Shown piece after piece: positions 23,879-34,234 of a stretch of 64,000 nucleotides of DNA (within the stretch, counting starts at the first letter, position 1; every line of letters begins with the position of its first letter). The DNA comes from Globisporangium splendens (lineage: Eukaryota; Oomycota; Peronosporomycetes; Pythiales; Pythiaceae). A program made the position numbers and the translations under genes. The notes beneath the pieces were generated by a model. The model was not told the DNA's origin and searched no databases. It was given only the letters and a program-made list of their open reading frames with translations. The DNA lies in contig VFIW01000066.1 in assembly GCA_006386115.1 (NCBI GenBank), positions 124,001 to 188,000 on the forward strand. The letters are read 5' to 3'.

Positions 23879-24186
23879 TCGGCTCGCAAGTCTGAAGCTT
23901 TGCTCGAGTCACTTGCAGCAGCGTCTCAGGAGTCGCTGAGGTTGAATTCCCTGCTTGTATCGTCCCTGCGTCAGTACCAAAAAGCTTCGCCTACCTGATG
24001 AGTGCGTTGCTCGAGTCGTTTCGACCATTTCCAGCATTCGCGTCGTTTCGCGACCTTTCATGTAAACCTGTGGACCTGGAGAGCAAAAGACGAGTGGATT
24101 GTCGTTTCGTATCAATTGTCAGCCACAGCGAGCAAAATACGCTCTGAGATAGAATGGACATTAATTGAGCGCATCATCGCTGAGTG
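23879..24186. other. Intergenic, dynein promoter region
   Basis: 308 nt between the dynein start codon and the INTS6 stop, both on the minus strand. It must contain the dynein promoter and the INTS6 3' end. No conserved open frame and no strong repeat is seen. Confidence 0.5.
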
Positions 24187-27100
24187 TTAGTTTGCCATAG
24201 CCTCTTCCGGCGCACTGGCACCTTCCAAATTGGATTCTCGAGCCTCGACTTCCTCGAGAATCTTTTGCATTTGCGCTACCAACGTCGACTTTTTGAACTG
24301 CTTCGAGTGGTGGATTGCTTGCTGGATGTACGTTCGCACGACAATGTCGCCGCCTTTCATCGATCGCAGCGCGGTCATGATAAACTCTTCCTCCTATGTA
24401 TGTAAAACCCCGTCAGAGCATCTAAAACAAAACTCTCCTTGCCACCTTCAAAAAACTCAGACATGCACATACCTGCGTCGTAATCGTACGCGCCTTGATC
24501 AAGCGAAGAATCGTGCTCCAAGCCTCCCAGTTCTCCACGAGCACCCCATAAACAGATCGAACGAAGCTCTTGTCGCGTCCTTCTTCCACGAAGTTGCCGT
24601 CGTGCAGAGGGATTCCAAGCATTTGGGCAGTCTCGGCTTTCACGGAATAGTTGGAGCCAACGGACGAGTCCGACATGATCGAATCTCCACTTTCACTCAT
24701 CCCAGGGGAAGACGTAACAGGGGATCCACTTGACACCGACGTCGGTGAGCGAGATGGGGAACCCGGAGACGACGACACAAACGATGGGGAGCTTGGTGGA
24801 CGATGCGATCGTTTCGCTTGCTTTTTCTCACGTTTCAGCTGCGACGAGCGCTTACGCGTTCGCTGGCGCTTTGGAGATTGCCCTCCCAGAGTAGCGGCTT
24901 CATCGGCAGCTTCTCCCTGATATACGTTGCTCACTTGCTGCTATAGACGCAAACAAGCATTTAGCTATGCGATCAACAAAATAGGATTCCAAACAAGTTG
25001 GGCTTACTTTCGTTGCGTTCTTCTTGTATGGGTTTCCGAGATTAAAGCACAGCTGACGCCTTCGAATGCCCGCTGGGGTGTCCTCATCAGGTTCTGGATC
25101 ACCAAGTGGATTTCGCAGCGCCTCTTTTTTGATAAGCCGAGATTCGTAATCACTCATGACATCAATAGGTTGACGATGCTTCTCGTCTTCTTCAGCCGCT
25201 CGGAAACTGGGAGCTAGTCTCATGGACACTGATTCCTCTTGGTGGGCCATGATACGCGGCAGCGGCAGCTGGAGAGCGTTTCGAGCAGGTTTGTCAAAGA
25301 ACTGTCGCTTGCTCTTGCGATGTGCGCTCAGCAAATCTTGCAACGACATGTTGGCGACGCCATCAAGAGAGGATTCAGATTGTGTGCCATTGCCACTGTC
25401 GCGATTTGGGAGAGGTGAGGCATTGGGCGAGGCGTCCGGAATGCCGCCATTTCGAGACCCAGACGTCACAGCTGGTCGCGCATACAGCTTGTTGTTGTTC
25501 TCGCTTTCTGTAATCGACTGATCTCGAAGGCGATTCAGATAGTTTGAGATCTACAAACAAACAAATCATCAAGTCGGCATCCCTATTCATCCATACACAC
25601 TCACACAGCATTATCACACAAAAGAGTGGTCAGTGCTTAGCTTACCTGATAGCTGCGGCCGGAATCCTGAACTTCTGGCACCATGTCATGCAGGTTGTAT
25701 TTCCGCAGCACTTTTTTCAGCGGTGCGTAGTAATACAGTGGGCATCCGCTGATGTACGACGTAAACAGCTCTCTCCACGACGACGGCATGGCTTTCGCTT
25801 GAAACACCCAGGTACCCGAAGTCGAGTTGATGTTCTGGCCACTGGCTTGGTACACGCGCGCAGCTTCCACGAGCAGTGTGAACAGCGCCGGAAAGTTGTA
25901 CGGCAGCAGCACGAGCATTATGTTGGAAGTCGATCCAGATGACGGGGCAGCACGCAAGAACCCAATTGGATCGCCAAGACGTCCATCGCCTTTGCTTCCT
26001 TGCACATACACCAGCCATCGTTGCCCACGTGGAGGCGCCGGACTCAGCGACGTCTCGAGCGTGTAGTTGTCTGCTGGAAACTTCAGCGTGTCGAGAAGCA
26101 TGTGGTTCGTCGCTGCCTCAATCGCGGTCTCCACCGTACGGCGGTACACTAGTACCGGGTGTGCATCACGTGAAGGTAGCGAGACCGTGTTCCTGTCCAG
26201 CCAAAAGGCTTCGGCAACTGGCCAGCAGTATTCCTTGCCGCTTGGGATCGGACTGATGATGTTGCGCGCAATGGGAAACTCGTTCTCGCCTTCACTTGCA
26301 TCGCACTTGAACTTTACCACTGCTCCTGCCTTAAGCTTCAAGATGATTTGATCAATGCTGCAATGAAAAACACAAGAAACCGATGCATTAGTGTCAGTGT
26401 GTCAGTAGATTTGAAGTGGGCCACAAGCCAATACCTTTGCTCGACGGCGGGCTTGGAGGTCGGGAGATAGAGCATTCCTCCCGTGGCTTCACTCAGCGCC
26501 ATGAGGTCCGTGGGGATGGCTGACTGGCTTTTCCCACCGTTCGTAGTCGCCGAGAGCTTCAGCGCAATCGTATACAAACGCTACACAACCAGCAATTACA
26601 AGTGTATCCATCCGTTAAGGTTCAGCGACACATTACCATCCAAAAGCACAGGAAACTCACCTGGTCCCATCGATATGGCTCGTGCGTGAGATCTGCTCCC
26701 ACGGCGCTCGACGGCGCGATCGTGAGCGTGTCCTGGATCATGCCATCCATCGTCGAGAGCACCGTCGCGTCCGTGAGCAAGATGCACACTGCAACGTTCG
26801 TATTCCACGGGGTACGTCCCAATCCGTAGTTGTCCCAATTGAACTGCAGGCGGATCTGGTTCATGAGCTCAAACGCCTGCTTGAGCGCGGAGCCAACGTC
26901 GCTGAGGTCCGTGGCGCGCAGGTTCTTGAGCTCGCTCAGGAACGCGTCCTTGTTCGTGGACTGGTCCCAGCCGACGCGCACGCGTCCGTTCCACGGCGCA
27001 CTCGCATTTTCTGACGAAGATGAGGATGAAGACGATGCTCCATGGCGCTGTTGTGCCGCGGCGGTCGTCACCGCAGGTGTGTCGCTCCCGCACGAGATGA

Positions 27101-27251
27101 GCATGAAGTGATGCTGGTACCGGCGGCTCGGGTCGCGTACCCGCTTCACGAAGCGCTCGACTGCCGACTTGGCGTAGTCGAGAAGCGTCATCCCCGTGCT
27201 CGTGCTCTGGTTCATCGACGCGCTCGTGTCGATCACGAACGTCACCAGCAT
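24187..27251 (-). CDS. INTS6: Integrator complex subunit 6 (INTS6)
   Basis: Nuclear subunit of Integrator, the complex that cleaves and terminates snRNA and other RNA polymerase II transcripts. Six exons: 26661-27251, 26435-26580, 25646-26357, 25008-25550, 24473-24940, 24187-24393. All phases agree and give 888 residues, close to the human protein. Introns are 77-95 nt except 67 nt before the fifth exon. An N-terminal von Willebrand A domain starts at once: MLVTFVIDTSASMNQ has the MIDAS DxSxS (Asp8, Ser10, Ser12). DNYGLGRTPWNTN and LTHEPYRWDQ match the animal proteins (DNYGQGRNP, LTKEPFRWDQ). A Ser/Pro-rich basic linker follows (KRQRTRKRSSQLKREKKQAK), then a helical C-terminal domain (EEEFIMTALRSMKGGDIV). 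The start is ATG 27251; codons further upstream in frame lack an ATG. Confidence 0.92.
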
Positions 27252-27564
27252 CTTGCTTGGGCTTCTCCTGCTTCCTCCTGCTTCCAATATCGCACAGCAA
27301 ATGTGGGCTTGAGGGGAAAAAGCTGTGTTGACTTTAGGAAAGTGCGCTTCGCACTGCCTAGTTTAACCGCACTTACTATATAAGTTCGCATGGAGCAGTT
27401 CGAACTTTACGAGAATCACTGTGGCACTTTGCAGCGACAAGGATGCACCATGCAACACACGGCATGCAAGCAAGGCAACTTGCTCTGTTCCATTCATTAT
27501 TATCGTCGTGAACCACATGCAATGAGCATCTGTGCAACCGCTTTCACTGCGCTGTGCTACTGCT
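27252..27564. other. Intergenic, INTS6 promoter region
   Basis: 313 nt between the INTS6 start and the Psf3 stop (same strand). It contains C/T-rich repeats of the CTTCCTCCTG type next to the INTS6 start. No gene is seen. Confidence 0.5.
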
Positions 27565-28152
27565 TTAATACTTTCTCCTCTTTGTCGAGCGTTCGACGAC
27601 GGCCGCGGTCGTGATCACTTCGGTCTTGCGACCCTTCCACTGGATAAAGTCGTTCGAGTCGCGCACGCCTGCCTGGAAAAGCTTCTTCTCTTCCTCCGTC
27701 AGCTTGCGCGTGAACTCGGTCGTGTCTTCGTCTAGCGAGTTCATCGAGTTGTTGAGGATATCGCGGTAGCGCTCGCCGCCAAAGGACAGCCGCAGGATCT
27801 CTTCGATCTCCTTGCCGCTCTCTTCGTCCACCAGCGGGAGCAAATGCTGGCCAACCTCGTAGAAGTACGCCGTGAAGTCGCGAAGGTTCACGGACGACGG
27901 CCCTGCCTTGATCATGCGTCGAAAGCGCTTCGTGAGGTAGTGCGGCACCTCGAGCGTCACGTCACCGCGACCAGCGAGCGGCTCGGCGAGCCACATCGGC
28001 AGCTCCACGACGGCGCCCTGCTTCAGATCATCCCCCACACAGCTCGGATCCAGGTACGCGCAGTCGATGGCGTCGGTCGCGAACGTGCACTTGAGCCGCT
28101 CGTCGCCCGCGAGGATGTCGTTGATGTCGAAATACCCGCCGCCGCTCGCCAT
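27565..28152 (-). CDS. PSF3: GINS complex subunit Psf3
   Basis: Subunit of the GINS tetramer, which joins Cdc45 and MCM2-7 in the replicative CMG helicase in the nucleus. Intronless, 195 residues, the usual Psf3 size. The N terminus has the family signature YFDINDILAGDERLKCTF, followed by LDPSC and VELPMWLAEPLAGRG, typical of the Psf3 B-domain. The all-helical A-domain follows (VPHYLTKRFRRMI...FTAYFYEVGQHLLPL). The C-terminal tail is basic (ERSTKRRKY). The gene lies between INTS6 and the OHCU decarboxylase on the same strand, with about 300 nt on each side. The start is ATG 28152, the only ATG before the signature. Confidence 0.93.
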   Translation of the reverse strand: MASGGGYFDINDILAGDERLKCTFATDAIDCAYLDPSCVGDDLKQGAVVELPMWLAEPLAGRGDVTLEVPHYLTKRFRRMIKAGPSSVNLRDFTAYFYEVGQHLLPLVDEESGKEIEEILRLSFGGERYRDILNNSMNSLDEDTTEFTRKLTEEEKKLFQAGVRDSNDFIQWKGRKTEVITTAAVVERSTKRRKY

Positions 28153-28442
28153 GCTGCTTGCGCTTTTGCTATTTGCTCAAATGGTGCTTTTTGCGCGCGA
28201 ATCGACCTCTCGAACTTTATATGAGACGCAATGGGGATGATTCTATTTAACGTTTATCGGATACGTATGTTAAATGCACTTGTCCTGAAGGAAAACGGTT
28301 GAGAACCTCAGCTCACAAGCGAGATTGTTGTTTGGTGGTTCTGCAGACAGCAAACCAAAAGAAATGCGTTAGAACCGCGCTCGTAAACCACACGGTTATG
28401 CTACTCTTGCACAGATGCCATACATATACACACATGGTTTGC

Positions 28443-29192
28443 TTACTGAGCGAGAAGCTTCTCGAGACGCAGCTTGGTGATCTTGCTCTGCTCGGCAGCC
28501 GCGATCTTGAGCTCGTCGTCCGCGTTGTTGTCGATCCGGGATTCCAGGATCTGCAGCATCTCTTCGGCTGATTTGCCCGTGGCGCAGACAATGTAAATGT
28601 AGCTACTCGCAGACAAATATCGGTACGTTTGTTCAGACGTTGGCAGACAGACAGACAGCAAGTGCTGCGTTTGTGGTCATACCCGAATGTTTCGAAGTAC
28701 TGATTGTTGAGCTCTTCAAGACGATCCAGGACCGCTTCCGCAGCGTTTTTCGTCGCCTAGTACACAAAGTCATTCCATGTCGTCAATATAAACTGACCAG
28801 CACTATAGTCAAGTTACTCGCTTGATGACACCTTTTGCTCTTGCGCTTCCCATTCCTTGATCGGTTGCTTCGCTCGTCCAATCTGTCATCGGCAGGAGAA
28901 ATAGATATTAATATTCACTACCCAATGCATCTTCATGCTCAATTCAAAGCGCTCAACAACGTACACGAGGGTGAGCGCCAAACGCTTCAAGCCAATCTTC
29001 TCGCGAAAGCTCCTTCTCGACATCATTCGACGCTCGACAGAGCGCGGCAAAGTCCGCGAACGGGAAGCGCTGCAGCAGTTTGCTGACCCACGCTCGCGAT
29101 CCACAGCAGTAGAGCAGGCTCTGGAAGAGCGCCGAGTCGGGTTGCTGGGCATCAGAGGCCGCAGCCGCGCGGTTCAGGTCGTCCAGCGCCAT
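28443..29192 (-). CDS. URAD: OHCU decarboxylase (urate degradation)
   Basis: 2-oxo-4-hydroxy-4-carboxy-5-ureidoimidazoline decarboxylase, which forms S-allantoin in the third step of urate breakdown, usually in the peroxisome or cytosol. Four exons (28965-29192, 28832-28882, 28684-28756 with the last base at 28683, 28443-28602) keep phase and give 170 residues. Introns are 75-82 nt. The catalytic His is in GAHPR-IGRA (His74; the exon 1/2 junction follows Arg76) and the acidic partner is in EAQEQ (about Glu91). The core [18 protein letters not shown] matches the family block around the substrate pocket. No C-terminal SKL-type peroxisomal signal is present (ends EKLLAQ). The start codon is 221 nt from the divergent SR protein gene. 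Confidence 0.92.
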
Positions 29193-29413
29193 CGCGTGAC
29201 CGAATGTGGAATTGCAGCTCCAACGTGAATGCGAATTCCATGTCATTAAGTTCGTATGCTGCCTTTCTTTTCCTGCTAGGTTTGCACAGCGTCACTGAAG
29301 CGAGGGAGAGAGTCACTTTTATGGAACGGTCGGAAAACCTGTCCGTTGGTGGATCTGGAATCGAGTCCCTCACTCATTATTTCCACAGTATCCGCCCCAA
29401 GAACAAGCTCCAG
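29193..29413. promoter_or_regulatory. Divergent promoter, OHCU decarboxylase / SR protein
   Basis: A 221-nt interval separates the two start codons and must carry both promoters. An open frame from 29204 continues in phase into the SR protein, so an N-terminally extended form cannot be excluded, but the first ATG next to the RRM is at 29414. Confidence 0.6.
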
Positions 29414-30442
29414 ATGGCGTCGGCGCGCGTGTACGTGGGCAACCTGCCGATCGACATCCGCACGCGCGACGTCGAGGACCTCTTCTACAAGTACGGCCGC
29501 ATCAAGGACATCGACGTGAAGGTTCCGTCACGCCCACCGGCCTTCGCGTTCGTGGACTTCGAGACGCCGCGCGACGCCGAAGACGCGATCGAGGGCCGCA
29601 ACGGCTACGAGTACGACGGCCAGCGCCTGCGTGTCGAGCCGGCCAACTCGGGTGGCAGCAAGGGCGGTCGTGAGAAGCCACGGTACCCGCGCAATGTGCG
29701 TGGCACGGGCGAGTGGTGCGTTGATGTGTCCCGCTTGCCGTCACAAATGTCGTGGCAGGATCTCAAGGATTTCATGCGCAAGGCTGGCGACGTCGTGTTC
29801 ACGAGCGTCGATGGCCGAGGCCATGGATTCGTTGAGTACAGCAACAAGAGTGATATGAAGTACGCTGTGGACAAGTTGGACGACACCGCGGTCCGGTACA
29901 AGGGCGACCGCGTGCACGTTCGCATCCGTGTCGCCCGCGGACGAAGCCGTAGCCGTAGCCGTAGCCGCAGTCGCAGCCGTAGCCGTAGCCCGCGCCGCCA
30001 CCGCAGCAGCAAGAAGTCTCGATCGCGTAAGCGCAGCTACAGCCGTAGCCGTAGTCGTAGCCGCAGTGCCAGCAAGAGCCGCAGCCGCAGCCCGCGAAAG
30101 GACTCGAAGAAGAACCGAGACGAGGAGGAGCGTAGCGCAAGCCGAGACCGCCGCCGCAGTGAATCACCGCGAAACGATGCCAAAGAGGAGCAGAAGAAGG
30201 AAGACGACAACACGACAACGGCGATGCATGAAGATGCCGGGGACAACAACGACGGTAAGAACTCGGATGCTGCGGGTGTTGCCCCTACTGATGACAAACA
30301 ACAGCCTGCGTCAACCCCAGATTGGTCTGTTTTGAAGGTCGACGAGCTTCGTGAGCAACTGAGCGCGCGCGGACTGGACACCAGCGGTGAACGTGACGAA
30401 TTGATCCAACGCCTCGAAGAAGCGCACAAGAAGAGCGAGTAA
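29414..30442 (+). CDS. SRSF1-like splicing factor with C-terminal SAP domain
   Basis: Nuclear SR protein for splice-site choice, intronless, 342 residues. RRM1 is at about 5-75 (RVYVGNLP as RNP2, PAFAFVDFE as RNP1). A glycine-rich linker leads to a pseudo-RRM at about 100-172 with [15 protein letters not shown], the signature heptapeptide region of SRSF1/ASF-SF2. The RS domain (about 176-245) has long RSRSRS and YSRSRSRS runs that SR kinases would phosphorylate. An acidic/Lys-rich region follows. The last 40 residues ([20 protein letters not shown]...[10 protein letters not shown]) form a SAP motif, a helix-turn-helix that binds AT-rich or scaffold DNA. SRSF1 of animals and plants lacks this SAP tail, so the architecture is unusual. 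The ATG at 29414 directly precedes RRM1. Confidence 0.9.
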   Translation: MASARVYVGNLPIDIRTRDVEDLFYKYGRIKDIDVKVPSRPPAFAFVDFETPRDAEDAIEGRNGYEYDGQRLRVEPANSGGSKGGREKPRYPRNVRGTGEWCVDVSRLPSQMSWQDLKDFMRKAGDVVFTSVDGRGHGFVEYSNKSDMKYAVDKLDDTAVRYKGDRVHVRIRVARGRSRSRSRSRSRSRSRSPRRHRSSKKSRSRKRSYSRSRSRSRSASKSRSRSPRKDSKKNRDEEERSASRDRRRSESPRNDAKEEQKKEDDNTTTAMHEDAGDNNDGKNSDAAGVAPTDDKQQPASTPDWSVLKVDELREQLSARGLDTSGERDELIQRLEEAHKKSE

Positions 30443-31038
30443 ACCCGCAGACTGGCACGACGGAGCGGCACAATATTGCATGATTGGATGGAAAAAAGAG
30501 CAACCTGACCCGCGCGCGAGCCTTGCAACTGAAAAAAGCGGTGTTTGTGTGCATGAGTTGCTCCCTTTTGGTGTCCAACGTGTGCGTGTGTTGCTCTCAC
30601 TCTGTTCTTTTCTCTTGTGTGACAAAAAACGACAAGTGTGTGCGTGTGGCTTTCACTTTCGGACATCATCATCTGCTAATCGTTTCGCATTCTGGAGATT
30701 GGCGCGTGCTTCGTACGAGGATGGGTCGAGCGAATATGAAGACAAATGAAAGACGAACGAGCGAGGTGGTGAAATGACGACAAGAAACGACGGCAACAAC
30801 TGAAAACAAACCAAAAAAGCTTCAAAAATGTCCATGTGCATATCTGCAAAAACAGTCGCGACGACGTGTAGAAAGTGGAAGCCGGCGTTGGATGGAAAAG
30901 TCCCCAGGCGATGGAGTCTTCAGATTTCTCTAGCGTAGCTTTAACTCTTCTTTCTGTCGCATTGGCGCGGCTGCATGCTGATGAAAAATGCATTCTTCTT
31001 GTGTTGTTCACTTGAGTTGCTTCGCTTTCGATGGTCTT
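30443..31038. other. Intergenic, convergent 3' ends, no gene seen
   Basis: 596 nt between the SR protein stop and the UAP1 stop. It holds T/G-rich and A-rich stretches expected of 3' untranslated regions. Short open frames on both strands have no recognisable domain. Confidence 0.5.
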
Positions 31039-32750
31039 CTATGCGTCAGTCCCCAACACAATGGGCAACCGGATCGGCGACGCGCGTTTCGCGGTCTCCT
31101 CAAGTCCTTCGCCGTTGTACGAGAGCGTCGGACGCACTTCGCAGAGTCCGTTGGTCGTGTCGTCAAAGCTGGCGCCTGCGGTGAGCAACCAGCGCTTGCA
31201 CTGCTCCGAGACTAGGTGCCGCGCCGTGTCTGGCGAGTCGGTCGCGGCTCCCGGTGGGTTCTTCACGGGTGCAAACTCGTCTTCGCGCGGTACCGAGAGC
31301 ACGGCCATGCGCTGCGAGAGCGGGAACACGTCAAAGATGAACGCCTCGAGCTTCAGACCCGAGTTTGTGGCCGGAGTGTACGTCACGCCCTGGTCGTTCG
31401 CGATCGGGATCTTCTTGTGCGCCACGTGGTATTCCAACTGGAGGTTTGGGAGCACGACATTGACCAGGAAGTCGCTACAAAACACGAAAGAAAGAGGAGC
31501 ATTAGACAAAACTAAGGCACAAAGACTACGTTCTTAGAGACTGAAAAAAAGAAACTCACATGGTGTAGAAATGGTTGCAGATGTTGGCGGCGCCGAATGC
31601 GAGCTTGCCGTTGCTCGGGTTGACCAATTCGCACGCGGTTTTGTCCATTTCTGAGTACTCGACGATGCAGAACTTGCCGTTCTTCTTGGCCACGACGCCA
31701 ACGCTCTCGTCGGGACGCGACTTCCACACGACCTTGTTGGCGCAGTCAGCGTCCTTGTCGATGCAATAGCCGATGAAGGTCGGGTCCGCGGCCTTGCAGA
31801 GCGCATTGTCCACCGAGAACACGTGCAGGTACTTGACGCCGCGGTCCTGCAGTTGCTGCAACGCGCCGCTGGTCGCGAGCGCCTTGTAGATGCCGCCATT
31901 GCCGTCCGACGCCGTTGCGAGTGTGTGCGCGTCTTCCAGCATGAGTTTCCCACCGCGCGTGAAGCACGGGAGCGTGCCCTGGGCAAAGAAAAACACTTGC
32001 GCCTCCTGCAGACCAAAGAACTTGTTGGTTTGGAAGTACTCCACGGTCTCAGCGTGATTCATCGGACTCGTCATCACGTAGAACGGGATCACGGCAGCCG
32101 ATACGCTCCCAGCCTTGGCCTCAGCGAGCGCTTGCAGCCGCAAGAGCCGCTCGGCAAACAGCTGAAACAGACTCATCTCGGACGGAAGACTGATGTTGTA
32201 CAATCCCTTGGGACCCGCGAACCCGAGCCGCGTGCCCTGGCCGCCGCTCAGCACGAGCGCGCACACTTGGCTCTTAGCGATCGCATCGAGACCGCAGTCC
32301 CACCACGCTTGCTTCTGCTCCACACTGCACTCATCCAGCAGATCGAACTCCTGCAGCGGCTCCAGCACTTCTTCCTGACCTTCGTTTGCCGCATGTGCGC
32401 GAGTCGATGCCTCAAAGATCGAGCGCAGGTACTCGAGATCGAGTGCTTCCAGCTGCAAACAAACACACACCAAACTGCATGAGCATAGCAGTGACAAGGG
32501 TCGCACCCAGGACTATACAATAGCAGCGCGCACCTGATCCTTTAGGTGAAGCACTTGCTCTTCCTGCAGCACGCCGGCTTCGTAAAACTACAGACAAGTG
32601 AGCGCATCAAGAGATCAATTCCCTATTCCATAACGACGCCAGTGTGAGCACGTGTACCTTGAGCACGTGATCCTGTCCTGCAGCGCGCAGCTTCTCCACG
32701 AGCTCCGCGGGGATCGCAGCGCTCGCGTTTGCTTCGGATGCCGTCGTCAT
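31039..32750 (-). CDS. UAP1: UDP-N-acetylglucosamine pyrophosphorylase
   Basis: Makes UDP-GlcNAc from GlcNAc-1-P and UTP in the cytosol, supplying N-glycans, GPI anchors and cell-wall chitin or GlcNAc polymers. Four exons (32658-32750, 32534-32587, 31560-32452, 31039-31474) with 70-85 nt introns give 491 residues, normal for the family. The nucleotide-binding signature LSGGQGTRLGFAGPKG is intact, followed by LPSEMSLFQLFAERL. The GlcNAc/uridine pocket blocks VFFFAQGTLPC, LATASDGNGGIY and HVFSVDNALCKAADPTFIGYC are present. VKNPPGAATDSPDTAR near the C terminus is also typical. The start ATG 32750 opens MTTASEANASAAIP. It is divergent from the hydroxylase gene with a repeat-rich promoter between. 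Confidence 0.95.
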
Positions 32751-33015
32751 GATTGTCGTGAGGGGGTCAATTCCCATTCTTGTCAGTCAGCATATCCGAC
32801 ACTTTGTCCGGATTCTTTTAGTGACACTGATCTTCAAAGAGATTAGTGACATCGAGCTCAGCCAAATACAAACTGGTTGTTCCATTTTAGTGACAGCACA
32901 TTTCCGGATGATTCATATTAGTGACAGTGATGAGATTGTGAATGTTCACTTTAGTGGCATCACGACCTTTAGCGTCAATGGCACCATTTTTGGATCCACA
33001 GAAGCGTGGAAGCCA
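32751..33015. promoter_or_regulatory. Divergent promoter with five TTAGTGRCA repeats
   Basis: Five direct copies of a 9-nt motif lie on the plus strand between the UAP1 and hydroxylase starts: TTAGTGACA at 32818-32826, 32843-32851, 32887-32895 and 32918-32926, and TTAGTGGCA at 32951-32959. Spacing between starts is 25, 44, 31 and 33 nt. The flanks vary, so this is a motif cluster and not a simple tandem repeat. A transcription-factor array is the natural inference. Confidence 0.65.
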
Positions 33016-34176
33016 ATGGCGCACGCATCGATCGATTCACAGCACGCGGATGCGCAGATGGTGACCGAAGCAGCATCAATAGCATCGCCTCGAGGAGCAG
33101 ACGCGGATGTGCGCATACGTGAGAAGATGGAGGCGCTCGTGCACTCATGGAGCATGTCGCGCTTCAGCGAAGGCATGGCGATGCAGTGGCTCACGCGCAC
33201 CTTCGGTCGCAACCATGGCAACCAACAGTCCGACGACGCCAACGATGCGTTCGTGAGGCTGCGCAAGTGGATTCTGGTGCAACTGAATCACCAGCGTCTC
33301 CCTGACGGCATGTCGCGCTGGCAGCGCGGTTGCCCAGAGATGATCCCGTCGCTGTGCGCACAGCCGCAATGGGACTGTGGTGCGTTCTCATGGATCGCGA
33401 CACTTGAACGCGCGTTTCCGGTCATCAAGGAAGAGCTTTTGGCGCTCAAGTGCAAGCAGGGCTTCCAACCATACCGCGCACCGACCTGGGCGAGCAACAT
33501 CAGTGTAAGTGTGCACATGTAGTTGGTTCCACAGCCTGACACTAATGACTTTCTGTCGACTCTTAACGCTTAGGCGAACGACGGCTTGGGGTCTGTGGGC
33601 CATAACGCTGGCGACTGGAACGTGTTCTACTTGTTCCTCCACAATATGGACTTCTCCGCGAACCGCGCGCTGTGTCCAAACACAGTCGCAGCCATCGAGT
33701 CCATCTCGAGTCACTACGACCACGCATTCTTTTCGGCGCTGGCGCCGCAGACGCACATCAAGAAGCACCACGGCCCGACGAACAAGAAGCTGCGGTGCCA
33801 CTTGCCACTCATTGTGCCCAAGGACAAATGCCGTTTGCGGGTCGGCGACGAGACGATCCACGTCCAAGAGGGCAAGTGCTTCGTGTTTGACGACTCGTTC
33901 GAGCACGAGGCGTGGAATGACGATCTCCACCACAGCCGCATCGTGCTCATCGTCGACGTATGGCACCCAGATCTGAGCGCGCAGGAGCAAAAGTTCTTCG
34001 GCTTTGTGCGCAATTCACAGTTGCGTATGGACAAAAAGCACGCCACAAACCATGATGAGGGCAGCTCAGACAACAACAACGGTACAAGCGATAGCAACGA
34101 CAACTTTTACAAAATCATCCAGGACGCCAGGCAGGTGAGTCATGGCGCGGCCACACATGCCGCCATTTGGAGTTAA
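33016..34176 (+). CDS. Aspartyl/asparaginyl beta-hydroxylase family protein
   Basis: 2-oxoglutarate/Fe(II)-dependent hydroxylase of the ASPH family, 363 residues. Exons 33016-33504 and 33574-34176 surround a 69-nt intron (GTAAGT donor, GCTTAG acceptor). The catalytic core reads THIKKHHGPTNKKLRCHLPL, then EGKCFVFDDSFEHEAWN, closely matching animal ASPH (HCGPTN...RMHL, FDDSFEHE). The first Fe-ligand His is in KKHHGPTN and the second is the His of FEHEAW; the 2-oxoglutarate-binding basic residue lies in the LRCHL strand. No signal peptide or membrane anchor is evident from the chosen start, unlike the ER-anchored animal enzyme. The frame is open upstream to ATG 32749, which overlaps the UAP1 start, so the start is uncertain. 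A GTGAGT at 34135 could act as a donor, but no sensible following exon was found. Confidence 0.88.
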
Positions 34177-34234
34177 AGAAGTAGGAAGGCTTACCCAGCA
34201 GCATCATTATACACAAACTAGTTGTGTGCAAACA

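Noticed and set aside
34135..34201. Possible last intron of the hydroxylase gene (GTGAGT donor)
   Set aside because: Any following exon runs antisense into the SNF2 gene without an early stop; the unspliced ending at 34176 is simpler.
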